Shown piece by piece: positions 34,299-44,833 of a stretch of DNA of 64,000 bases; within the stretch, counting starts at the first letter, position 1, and every line of letters begins with the position of its first letter. Made by a program: the position numbers and the translations under genes. The notes beneath the pieces were generated by a model that made no database searches, was not told the origin of the DNA, and saw only the letters and a list, made by a program, of their open reading frames with translations. The DNA comes from Linum tenue. Its lineage: Eukaryota; Streptophyta; Magnoliopsida; Malpighiales; Linaceae. The stretch spans positions 25,631,475-25,695,474 of the forward strand of contig CAMGYJ010000008.1 of assembly GCA_946122785.1 (NCBI GenBank), written 5' to 3'.

Positions 34299-36640
34299 AT
34301 GACCCGTAGCCAGTCGGGAGATCTACTACCATTAGACCAGGAGCTTGAACAAACCTGCAGGAACTTCAAGCGGGCTCTAAAGGCACGAGTGGCTGCAGAG
34401 GAGGTGCTAGCACAGCTGCAAATCGCCGAAGAAGAAGAGATGGGTGATCCACAGGACCATGATGTGGTCCTTCCTGAGGAACATACCATGGGATACTACT
34501 GGACCGCCAGGGCTGCACACATGAGGTCGCCCATTCAACATCCCCATGTGCAAGCCAACAACTTTGAGGTGAGTACCTCGGTCATCACAATGCTGCGCGG
34601 TTCGGTGGTGTTCTGTGGCAAAGAGGGGGACTGTCCCCGATCACATCTGAGGCGATTTCACGAGCTCATCGATGGAATCAAGATAAATGGGGTCCCAGCC
34701 GACGCCATCCAGCTGAGGTACTTTCCATTTACCCTGGAGGGGCAGGCCAAAGAGTGGCTAGACACTCGACCTCTAGGCTCTATCACCTCGTTTACCAATC
34801 TGGCGGACAAGTTCCTCACTCGCTACCATCCCCCGTCCAAGACGGCGGCCCTGCAGAAGCAAATTACCCACTTTGCACAGGATGAAGATGAGACCATCCG
34901 GGATGCTTGGGAGAGATACACTAGTCTCTTCCTCAATTGTCCCAACCATGGTTTTACCGACGCCTTCAAGGTGGAACCTTCTACCATGCCCTTTTCCCGG
35001 AAGACAAGCAGCTGATTGACTCGGTCTGTGGCGGGAAGATGCTCACCAAAACACCGCCACAGCTGAATCAACTCTTTGAAGAGATGGCAGAGCAGGGCTA
35101 TGACTGGGGCAGTGCGAGGCGATCGAGACTAACACCCGGGCGGGGTGTGCATGCTGTAGCCACCCAGCTAGGGGTGGGCAAAGGGACGGGACGGGATACC
35201 CGTCCTGTTTTAAATGGGTACCCAGTCCCATTTGGAGGCCAAAGTCCTTCCCATGTCCCAAACCCATATGGGAAACGGGTACCCATTACCCGTACGAGAT
35301 GGATAACGGGTACCCATAATACCCATAAATACCCAAAGTTTCATTCCCTTGACTAGCTTCATTCCCTTGATTAGCCATGGAAACTATAAACCAAATCAAC
35401 ATAAACCAAATAGACAGATGCTGGAAATTAGAAACATAATTAGTAATTAGCAGAACAAACCTAACTAGTAATTAGAGTCCTGAATATGTACTGTAAGTAG
35501 AAAATAAAAGAGAATGACAGCTGCATACCTAAATAGATAACAACGCCGGGTGAATGGTGATGCTGCTGATATTCCCCCTACTCCTCACTGGGAAAGTTGG
35601 CTGCTGCTGGTCTGCTATTGGAGGCGACGCAGCAGAGTGAGAAGAAGGAAGCCGCCGCGGCCCGCGCCGGTGAATGAAGGAGGAAGCACGCTTAGCGGCG
35701 GAGCTAGCGAGCTAGGTCTCGCTGTTGGCCTGTCGCTGAGGCTGGCGCTGCGACTGTGCTGGGTGGAGGACGCTGTCTCACACTCTCGCTGTCTAACTGT
35801 CTCGCAGTTAAGTGAAAGCCGAAAGGGAATAGGCAGCCAGGCAGGGTAAGGGTCGACTAAGGGTAAGGGCCGAAATGGCCAAGGCCCAATGCCACATTTC
35901 CGAATTAGTGAATTGGGTTGGGGTGTTGGGCTGTGGGCTATTTCTGGTAAATGGGTATAACGGGTACCCACATTAGCCAAACGGGTATTTGCGGGTACCC
36001 ATATTAGGAATGTACAATCCCAAGTCCCATCCGTTTATAATAATACGGGTAACATGGGTACCCGTAACCCTTAAAAAACGGGACGGGTACCGGTATACCC
36101 AAATACCCGTTTCCCGTAGCCCACCCCTACACCCAGCAATCTGATTTGGTGTAGGTGGTGTCAAAACTGGTTTCAGCCATCGACCGCTCTGGGATGATTT
36201 CAGGTACAGGACAGCAGCAGGCGATGCAATGCCAGTGGTGCGAGAGCACCCATCACACTGTGGAAGACTTCCAGGCGATGCGTGAGTCCAGTACACCCCA
36301 GGAGCAGGTGAACTTCATCAACAATGTCCGGCGCAACGACCCATACAGTAACACCTACAATGAGGGATGGCGCCAGCATCCAAATTTCACCTGGAGTTGC
36401 AACAACAATCCAAAGCCACCTGGCTTCCATGCTCCTGCAGCTAGTTTCCCAAACCAGAGGCAGCCATACCAGCCTCGACCGGGCCAGTGCAGCAATAACA
36501 GCCACTCTATCAACCCAGACAGGGGCTGGCTTTTCAACAGCCCCCACAGCGGCAGTACCAGCAACCTGGTGCACCTCCATCATTCCCAGCACCGGGCGAT
36601 CCCGTGTCAGAATTGAGGGATCTAGTGACTACCTTGGCGA
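34299..36640 (+). pseudogene. Athila gag, split by MITE 2
   Basis: The start is the ATG at 34299, 121 bp after the primer site. The frame 34299-34975 has the retrotransposon gag fold, with FPFTLEGQAKEWLDTRP, FTNLADKFLTRYHPPSKT and DAWERYTSLFLNCPNHG. One frameshift near 34970-34980 moves to TFYHALFPEDKQLIDSVCGG and LNQLFEEMAEQGYDW. MITE 2 (35169-36129) follows, after which gag resumes with CQWCESTHHTVEDF, a zinc-knuckle remnant lacking its final Cys, and VNFINNVRRNDPYSNTYN plus a Pro/Asn/Gln-rich tail. Gag packages retrotransposon RNA into virus-like particles. Confidence 0.85.
35169..36129. mobile_element. hAT-type MITE 2, 961 bp, inserted in gag
   Basis: Ends are TAGGGGTGGGCAAA and GCCCACCCCTA. 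The 8-bp duplication CACCCAGC is perfect (35161-35168 and 36130-36137). Both arms are dense in GGGTACCC and ACGGGTA units, and a GC-rich non-coding core lies at about 35540-35850. No transposase is encoded. Confidence 0.92.
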
Positions 36641-36666
36641 GCACTAGTACCCAATAGTTCAACAAA

Positions 36667-38402
36667 TTGGAGCAATTCATTGAAGTGGCTGCAGGTAAAT
36701 TCATGGAGATTGAAGCTGGCCAGAGAAACCAGCAGGCACTCCTGCAAGACATGGACACCAAGATCGGGCACCTGGCAGATGCCCTAGCTTCCAGACCGGC
36801 TGGCACACTTCCTGGCCAACCCCTACCGAATCCTAGAAATCATAAGGAGGGGTTGCACGCCATTATGCTGCGAAGTGGGACTGTGACTGCGGATGCACCG
36901 CAGAAGAGTGGCAAGAAGGTGACCCAGATCACCCCTGAGCCGGAAGAAGACCTGGTGATGGAAAAGGAGCCAGAGGCTCAAGCTCCAAATCCACAACCTG
37001 TAGTGGCTGAATATAAGCCTAAGCTCCCTTTTCCCACCAGGATTCACAAAGACAGGCTAGAGGCAGAGTTTGGCAACTTCTCGTCCATGCTTAGGAAGCT
37101 GCATGTTCAAATACCCTTCATGGAGGCACTAGCTCAGATGCCTGAATATGCGAAGTTCCTGAATGAGCTTCTCTCGAAGAAGCGGAAGCTGAGCGAGCTG
37201 GCCACTGTGGAGCTCAGTGAGGAGTGCTCGGCCATTCTGCAGAACAAGCTTCCGCAGAAGCAGAAGGACCCAAGTAGCATCACTATCCCGTGCTCTATAG
37301 GTAAATTGCATGTCGAGAGGTCCTTGGCGGATCTAGGTGCTAATATTAATCTGATACTGTATAAATAGTTCACGAAACTAGGCCTAGGTCAACCCAATGC
37401 AACAAGGATAAGTGTTCAATTAGCTGACCGATCTATAATTCATCCTAGGGGCTAGGGGTGGCTATTTGGACCGGGACCGGATTAAAAACTGGAAACCGGA
37501 CCGTATAACCCGGACCGAGACCGGACCGGGACCGGATAGTAAACAATCCAATCCAATCTTTGGGCTTAGATTTGAGGTAAAAAACCGGATAAAGACCGGA
37601 TAAGAGAGCTCAACACCCAAAACTTAAGGGTAATTTGCATAAACGGTCACAAACCTTTGCACTTAGTACAAAACTTAACCAACTCCTCACCCTTTAAGGC
37701 CTTAGGCCACTCAAATACCACAATCTCAATGTAAAATCAAGAACGAATTGGGACCGGACCGGATCAAAACCGGACCGGATCAAGACCGGACTGTATCCAA
37801 TCCAATCTTCGGTCCTTATATTTTCAAAAAGACTGGACTGGACCGGATCAATTTGGGCCAATTTAACCGGAGCGGACCGTATTGCCACCCCTACTAGGGG
37901 CATAGTGGAAGACCTTCTGGTTAAGGTTGGCAGATTCTTTTATCCTGTGAATTTTGTTGTCCTGGACATCAATGAAGACACCGAAGTGACCCTTATACTT
38001 GGAAGGCCATTCCTGGCCACCGCCAAGGCCCTTATAGATGTGCATGACGGGACCTTAGTCTTGAGGGATGGCGAGGAGCAAATAACGTTTTCCATTGCTA
38101 ATACTCTTCCTGCTCCATCACCATTGCATGTTGTTTCTCACCAGGAGCAAGAGTCTGTCGTGTATCCGTCTGTGCTTCCTATTTTGCAGGATTCCCCTCC
38201 CATACCTTCGCCGCCACTCCCGTCCACGCCGTTACCAAAGGCAAAGATCAGGGAGGAGTGGCGGCCGAAACTGCAGGTAACTCAGCCTGCTCACAAGAAA
38301 CCGGAGACCACTATGAGCAGGTCCCGCTTCCTGAGCCTCGACCACCTTGGCCATCCGAGTATTCACTCGTTTGCATCTTGCCGGATGGCCAGGTCGAGCT
38401 GA
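36667..38402 (+). pseudogene. Athila gag-pol junction and aspartic protease, split by MITE 3
   Basis: The frame 36667-37368 includes LRSGT, KLPFPTRIHKDRLEAEFGNF and LHVQIPFMEALAQMPEYAKF, all typical of Athila upstream of the protease. The active-site stretch reads ADLGANINL, a D-L-G form in place of D-T/S-G, as is common for this lineage. A stop follows at 37366. MITE 3 (37453-37893) then interrupts. The C-terminal protease half resumes at 37905 with FYPVNFVVLDINEDTEVTLILGRPFLATAKALIDV. A Pro-rich segment to about 38300 has no match to reverse transcriptase. Confidence 0.85.
37453..37893. mobile_element. hAT-type MITE 3, 441 bp, inserted in the protease
   Basis: Ends are TAGGGGTGGCTA and GCCACCCCTA. 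The 8-bp duplication CTAGGGGC is perfect (37445-37452 and 37894-37901). Arms are rich in GGACCGG and GACCGGAC. The core at 37628-37673 closely matches the terminal repeat of the MULE at 56588. Confidence 0.92.
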
Positions 38403-38509
38403 CGAGTGCTAGTGGGCACACCCGCCGTGTGCATGGCCACCATCTGAAGCTGTACCTCAAGAGCGATGTGGATCCTCTCTTGAAGGCACCTACTCCTACA
38501 CCTCTCTGA
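38258..38509 (+). pseudogene. C-terminal remnant of Athila pol (post-integrase tail)
   Basis: The peptide ending PDGQVELTSASG, then VHGHHLKLYL, resembles the short tail after integrase in Athila polyproteins (G-x-VEL...VNGxRLKxYL). It follows the protease within about 250 bp, in a different frame. The roughly 3 kb of reverse transcriptase, RNase H and integrase normally between them have been deleted. The match is short, so confidence is moderate. Confidence 0.6.
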
Positions 38510-38689
38510 GCATCCACCTACTGGCGTCCAGCTAAAAGACGGTAAAGAAGCTTGTGGGGAGGCAACCCCACCTAGGTTTGAATTTTCTTATCTTTTTCCT
38601 TTTGATTTTTTGTGTTTTTGTCTTGAGGTGTTGTCCAAGAGTCGTATGTCGATTTGGAGTGAAAACAGGTCAAATTCGGAGTTCTGGCA

Positions 38690-38985
38690 GCCCACACGGC
38701 CAGCCTTACAACTCACACGGCCGTGTGGAATTGGGTTTTGGTTGTGTGGAGACCCTGGAAAATCCACACGGGCAGGAGGGGTCCCTCACACGGCCGTGTG
38801 GTTTTGGCCCTTGGCCGTGTGAAGGCTCGACAATTTCCACACGGCCAGTTTTGCAATTCACACAGCCGTGTGGAAATCCTCGGCCAGGCCGTGTCGGCCC
38901 ACACGGCCACTATTTCACCTCACACGGTCGTGTGAGATTTCCCGTGTGGACGAACCAGCGCATATACATTTGGTCGACACGGCCG
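38690..38985. repeat. CACACGGCCGTGTG palindrome cluster in the Athila interior
   Basis: About a dozen perfect or near copies of the 14-bp palindrome CACACGGCCGTGTG and half-sites lie here. The same motif clusters in both LTRs (33008-33235 and 43200-43430). Confidence 0.9.
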
Positions 38986-39803
38986 CGTGGTCAGAAAACC
39001 AACCTCCCCTCGCCGGAATTCTCTCCCCCTTGCTGGAAAATCGCGACTTTTCACCTTTTGGGGCGATTTTCGACCATTTTTGGTCGGTTTTTTACCAAAC
39101 CACCACCCAACCCACTCTTCCCTCATCCTTTTCGGCCTATCCCTCGATTTTGAGGAGATTTGGACCGATTTTGGGTCACCGGAGGCGATTTCCGGCGAGA
39201 CTCCGGTGAGGCTCCGACGAGAAATTTCTGGGCAGATTTTGGGATTTTTGTCGCTTCCAGTGCCTTCCCCTCATCATCCCCTACACCTCTACTTGTGTCT
39301 GCAGGTATGATTTTGCCCTTAACCTTGTGAATTGTAGAGAATTGGGTGTTAGCGTGTATGTTTAGAGAACAACTTTGTATTGCGTGAATTGGTTGCAATT
39401 GATTGAGGGGAAGGCTTGGTTTATGTGTGAATGATGTTGGGCAATGTCCCTCATGCTTTATTGAGCCCTTGTGTGCTATGAATTTGTCAATTTTATGCTT
39501 AACTTAATAATGCACACAAGGTGTTCGATGAAATGCCTGTTTTTCATATCATTTTGTGGGAGCCGGTTGGGGCCCTTAATGATGTGATTTGAGGGTGTAT
39601 TTACTATGGATGTGAAGCTTAAGTTGCCTTATTTATCATGGATGTGCACCCCCACCCAGATTATGTTTGTTTGATCGAGTTATTGACCCCCGAACTATGG
39701 ATGAAACCATGGTTCGGCTGTCTTCTATTCTCAAGTGTGGGGGTGTGATTAACCTTTTATATGGCTCTTTTGGCTCCACTTTGGGTTGTACTTTTGCAGG
39801 ACC

Positions 39804-41144
39804 ATGACGAAACCCGACCTCAAGCACCCGTTTGTCAGGGATTTGAAGAGGGCCCCCCACCAGGATCGGTTTAAGCGCGTCGTAGCCTGCCCAATTGGGC
39901 AGCATCATTCCTGGTCCAGGCGGGAGTTTGAGAAGCTGAACTGCTACGACCAATTCTCCGGCATTGTGACCAACCGCCCTTGGCGCCGTCTTCTATCCAT
40001 TCGCGAGACAGTTTACCACGAGCTCGTGTTGGAGTTCTATACGACATTCAAGCATGAGGAGACAGAGGATTGGTCAGACGATGAAGCCGTCAAGTTCCGT
40101 CTCGGCGGTGCGCCCCGCTCCATTAGCTACCACGACTTGGCGACCGCTCTCGAGCTCGGCCTGGACGATGACAGGGACTATGTCACCTAGCTTAGCGATC
40201 CGGTGGGGGTGAACTTCAAGACACTGTACACCCGCGTCGCTCAGCCCGGCCAACGTCCCTTCATTGCAGGGCGGACGAAAGTCAACACCCTGCAGCTCGA
40301 TAACCCCATTCTCCACCACTTACTGGCGAAGCCCTACACTCCATTCGGGCAGAACCATCACCAGGAGAGCGTTGTATTTCATCCAATCCATGCGCCAGGC
40401 GGACCACCTTCTCCACCTAGGTTCTGTGGTAGCCAGAACCTTTGCCAAGATTGCTTCAGAATTGAAGAGCCTCCACTGTGCTCCCCCCCCCCCCATCACC
40501 CGCCTGGCCACCTACTTCCAGATTTCCCTGCAGGGGTGCACGGAGCAGGGGGGCACTAGTACTTTCGGCGAGGACACGTCAAGAGCATGCACCTGCTGCG
40601 AGTGGATCGCGGCGTCAAGTGGATCGAGGGATTTCCTCAACCTCAGATCCCAGCGGAGGACCGGCCAGATGCTCCTGAGGACGAGGCTGATGAGGATGTC
40701 CACCCCGAGGATGTGGATGATCTTGCTGCCGCCCGCCCGACCACCTTCGAGTACGAGGGTAGCAGTTCCACCTTTCCATCGCAGGACTACTTCGCCCATC
40801 AGTTCCAGCAGCTGACCATCCAGAATCAGCAGATCATCGACCATCAGCTCCAGTTCCAGCAGCAGTACTCGACTCACCAGGCCGAGTATCAGAGCCGGAT
40901 GGCTGCATATAATGAGCGCCTGGACCGCGTAGAGACCCAGCAGGGGGTGACTCTGGCTCACATCGAGCGGGAGAAGGCCCGCTCTCGGCGTATGCAGGAG
41001 GTCCAGCAGCACCTGATCCAGCTGATACCGGGCGAGCAGCCAGTCTGGAGGGCTCCTTGGGAGGACTCTCCCCTACCACCCCCGGCCGCCGACGATGACG
41101 CCTTCATGAACGACATCGACCTCGACAACCTTGGCGACGAGTAG
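39804..41144 (+). pseudogene. Athila ORF-1-family gene in envelope position
   Basis: The ATG at 39804 follows a TTTTGCAG/GACC acceptor-like site, which suits expression from a spliced RNA. The sequence FVRDLKRAPHQDRFKRVVACP, then RRLLSIRETVYHELVLEFYTTF, KFRLGGAPRSISYHDLATAL and LHHLLAKPYTPFGQ, resembles the ATHILA ORF-1 family (PF03078). A single TAG stands at 40188. Frameshifts lie near 40400 and 40575, one close to a poly-C run (about 40484-40495). The tail at 40587-41144 is Gln-rich and probably coiled-coil (residues repeat QxxxFQQQ). The family is often called env-like from its position; no clear membrane segment is visible here. Confidence 0.8.
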
Positions 41145-43007
41145 GTTGTACTCGTTACCCCGCAGAGTGTGTTTTTGTTTTAGACTTTTTATGTTTGCTC
41201 CATGTGTTTGAGGAGTTTGAACTGATTCTGTCGTTTGTTTTTGTACTTTTGATTTTCTTTTGTGGATTGTCTTTTGTGTGGCCATCTGGGGCAACTCTGA
41301 TCCCTAACGCACAGTGTGCTAGTGTGTTCTTGTTATTTCCTTTGTGCAGAACTGCCCGTTCGTTCCATATGTTCCCCGCTGACTGGTCCACTTCCAGTCT
41401 CCCATAGTATTTCAATCCTGTAACATCGTTCCCCTTATCTCTCCCTATGCTCCATTGAGGGCAATGTCGTGTTTAAGTGTGGGGGGGTGCTTTGTATCGG
41501 TTGGAATCTATATACGTGTGCTTGGAGCCTAGTCCGCTGTCCAAATCTCGAGATTTGAGGGCTCCAAGTAAGACTGTTTGATCATATTGGCACTGTGTTT
41601 TGATTGGTGAATTGAATGGTTTTTCGGATTAATGCATGACAACTGGATGGTGACTAGGACAACCTATAATGATGACTGAGACGTGCAGTAGAGTTGTGTA
41701 GGGGTTTAGTTTTTCAACTGTTTACTTACCAACTGTGACTTGGATGGATCACTTTTTCTTGACAGTCGTTTATGCATCTAGTTCAGGGGATCAGAATGAG
41801 GGATAGAGCATATAGGTAGCCATGTGAGATTTGAGCCTGCTCGTTTCTTTCTTGTGTGATAGTTCCCTCTTCCATGATGTGTAGCATTCACGTTGTCATT
41901 GGCTAAGATGATGGAGGCATAGGATTAGCCCATGACCAAATTGACTGTCCTCGTGTGTCATACCCCCTAGTCAACCCCTTTGAGCCGTGTGTTATCCTTT
42001 CTTTCGGTCTGCAATGAAAAATCACCACTTTGCATCTCTTAGAAGGTTCCACAAAGTGGTTTTTTTACATGTTCTCTGCTATTTCTGCTAAATATAATGT
42101 GAGAGTTGGAGGTTGTTCTTAAAAAGTTGGGCAGGTGTTTGAAAAATGTGCAGAGGTGGTGGTTCTCTTAAGAAATGAAAAAAAAATGAAAGAAAAAAAT
42201 GAAAGCAAAAGAGAGCCACCACCAAAAATCTAAATAGTGCCCATTAAGTAGTGTTTCTTAGCTGTCTGGCTTGGAAATACTAACATTTATGTGACCTCCT
42301 TCGCTCTTGTGCTCTAAAGAATTTGAGTAATGCAGAATGGCATAAGGAAAGTAAGTGGTTTGATTGACTGTGAGTTTGTTAGGTTTGGAAATGTGGAACC
42401 TTGTGCTATGAATACTTCCACCACCTAAAAGGCTTTTCCCCCATGTCCAAGACCCTAGCAAGTCATCTGAACCTGTGTCTAAGACCTATGGATTAGTTAG
42501 TGGTGACATCCCCTATATAAACTCTAAAATTTAGAGGCTGCCATCATGGTGAAGAGACGTTAGGGATTGAGAGAATAAGCATGCGTATTTTTCGCATCAA
42601 ATTGTCCTAACCCCACTGGTCGAGAGTGAGTGATTCATTTTCTCATATTCTCTACATTCTTGTACACTAGTGAGGACCTAGATTGCTCGGTTTCTATTAT
42701 GATATCTTGAATTTTGTGCATGAGGTGACTGTCTTGAGTAAGTGGTTGAGTCAAGTCTATGTTGGTTGATGAACAGAAGGGAGACTCCTCCTTTACTCGA
42801 TTTTGCTGCACTCAAATGTTCTCTGTGGTGGTTGTCCAGGTTGCTATTGAAGTTGTTCATGTGTTGATGTTTAAAAGCCAGTATGATTCACGTGTTCTGT
42901 GCCTATATGATTTTTCCCCAATGTTGGTATGATTGAAATATGTGAGCTTACCTTGTGTCTGACTTGGTTTTCTTGGGGACAAGCAAACGGTTAAGTGTGG
43001 GGGAGTT
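41145..43007 (+). other. Athila 3' untranslated region and polypurine tracts
   Basis: There is no coding sequence of note. The tract AAGTGTGGGGGAGTT at 42993-43007 immediately precedes the 3' LTR and is the polypurine primer. A second AAGTGTGGGGGGG occurs near 41474, and a third lies further upstream near 39733. A stretch of GAAA/AAAATGAAA lies near 42175-42210. Confidence 0.8.
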
Positions 43008-44828
43008 TGATAGACCGTTAATTGCACATGTTTTTACCCCCATTCTTGATCCGTTTGAGATGTTGATTCTCGTGTTTTAGGCCGATTTCACGCTAGGTTG
43101 TTCTTGTTTGTGATATTTCAGGTCCTAGTACGTGAATGAAGGTTTGGGAGCGAGTTTGGGATCGATTGGATGAAGATCGGACGTGTGGCGAGTCGCTGAG
43201 GAAGCCACACGGGCACTCATAAAACCCACACGGCCGTGTAAGGAACCAATGTGGCCGTGTGGGATTTAGCGAGGCTTCACACGGGCATACTAGAGATTCC
43301 ACACGGCCGTGTGTCCCTGGCCGTGTAGGTAGCCTGAAGTCCATTTATTCGAAACGCCGCGTTTTGACACTCACACGGGCAGCTGGGTAAGTCACACGGC
43401 TGTGTGGCATGCCCGTGTGAGTCGGGAATTCTGGTTTTAACCCAATTTCGAGCCACAAGTGAGGGAATCGACTTTTCATAGCAAAATCAGAGCCCTAGAG
43501 AGAGAAAGTGCGAAGAACACACCCTAGAAGCGATCTTGGAGCTGGGTTTCATCAAATCAAGCTTGGAGATCATCATAGGAGTGAAAATCATCAGCCTAGA
43601 GCAGATTCTTCCCATTGTTATGAGTATGACTGTTTTGTATTTTGTTTTTCTCTCTCTCTCTCTCTCTCTATGGAGTAGAACCCTTCTCACACTTGTAATA
43701 CGCCCCTGGGGGTATATATTATCAAAGTCACGCAGCTAACGACTCAATCGAAGAATCGATTGAGCTCGAATCAAGAACGAAGCGTTCTTCATATGAACTT
43801 GGATAAAACGGAACCAAAAGGACGATTCCACACCTGGGGAATGCTCGATTGGTATAAAAGGTAGATGCCCGACCACGATTGAAGTGACTATTCAATCGAT
43901 ACAAGAGCTCACGATCTTGGAATCCACCAAACTCAACACAAGTCGCAACTTGCACAAAAACCAAAAGGTTCTCAATTCGATTATTCAAAGTCTAAGTTTT
44001 TACAACGTAAATAGAAGACTATTAATAGCCAAGAAAACCTAATACAAACCTAGATGAACAAGGAAACAAATAAGGTAAAATTATACTCTAAAAAGGTTAC
44101 AAAATTCGGACACAAACTTCGTTTCTTGAAGCACAAGTAAGCTGTCCGCAAAACAATCAAAAGGCAGCTTTCGTACTAACTTTGCGCCTTTTGTTCGAGG
44201 CCTTCCCGAACTCCAATTATTCATCCAATTCCTTCCCTTTGTTCACAAACATACCTAGTTTCATGTTGTAGAAGCCTTTGGACTTGAATCAGATCCATAA
44301 TCCTCGAGTTAAGCTCCAAAGTAGGCTTTACAAAACAGTTTCCAGACTTAACCATTTTCTGGCAGTTTTCCAGTTTTGAGGTAGCAACTTTGAGACCTTG
44401 GAAAACAACCTTAATGACATCATCTGGATCCAAAAAGCATACCATTGGAAACATGACAACTTTATCTGCAAAACAAACCCTTAACCTTGAATTTCCACCA
44501 AGCCAATTGAGAGAACCATGCCTCCAAAGTATGTACCCTGAACAGTAAATCAACCCTGGGTTATTACAACTGAGACCTAACTAAGGAGCTAGGGGGACTC
44601 ATTACCGAGTGACTCTTCCTTTGCTTCAGAAAACCGAACCAATTCTTGCTTTCTTACTGCTTTTAGTTAAAAACAACATTCAATCGACTTAGTTGGCTAG
44701 ATAATAGATAATCACGGAGTAGGCAGTAGATCTAGACCCCGGGTTGATAATTAGAACTTGCCACTATTCTGCATTTCCGGACTGCGATTACACTTGGTCG
44801 TAGTTTGGTGTTGTGTCGTAGCGTGTCA
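43008..44828 (+). repeat. Athila 3' LTR (1,821 bp), middle replaced
   Basis: Identical in layout to the 5' LTR up to about 43693 and again from about 44545. In between, roughly 390 bp of LTR have been exchanged for an unrelated 851-bp block. The end GTGTCA is followed by CTTAA. Confidence 0.92.
43694..44544. mobile_element. 851-bp TG...CA block inside the Athila 3' LTR (possible solo LTR)
   Basis: The block begins TGTAATACGCCCC and ends CCCTGAACA, LTR-like termini. It shows no target duplication and has replaced host LTR sequence, so it may have arrived by recombination or gene conversion. A long minus-strand frame (44221-44553) lies in it, but I recognise no domain. Confidence 0.45.
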
Positions 44829-44833
44829 CTTAA

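Larger units (their letters stand above)
32817..44828 (+). mobile_element. Athila-type Ty3/Gypsy LTR retrotransposon, 12 kb, internally deleted
   Basis: LTRs begin TGATAGACCG and end GCGTGTCA, so they have TG...CA ends. The 5-bp target duplication CTTAA lies at 32812-32816 and 44829-44833. The primer-binding site fits tRNA-Asp as in Athila elements. Between the LTRs are gag, a protease, only the last residues of pol, an ATHILA ORF-1-type gene in the envelope position and a polypurine tract. Reverse transcriptase, RNase H and integrase core are missing, so the copy is non-autonomous. Two hAT-type MITEs have landed in gag and protease. Confidence 0.92.

Noticed and set aside
38554..39153. 199-residue plus-strand frame in Athila
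   Set aside because: It is produced by the CACACGGCCGTGTG palindromes, which leave several frames open on both strands.
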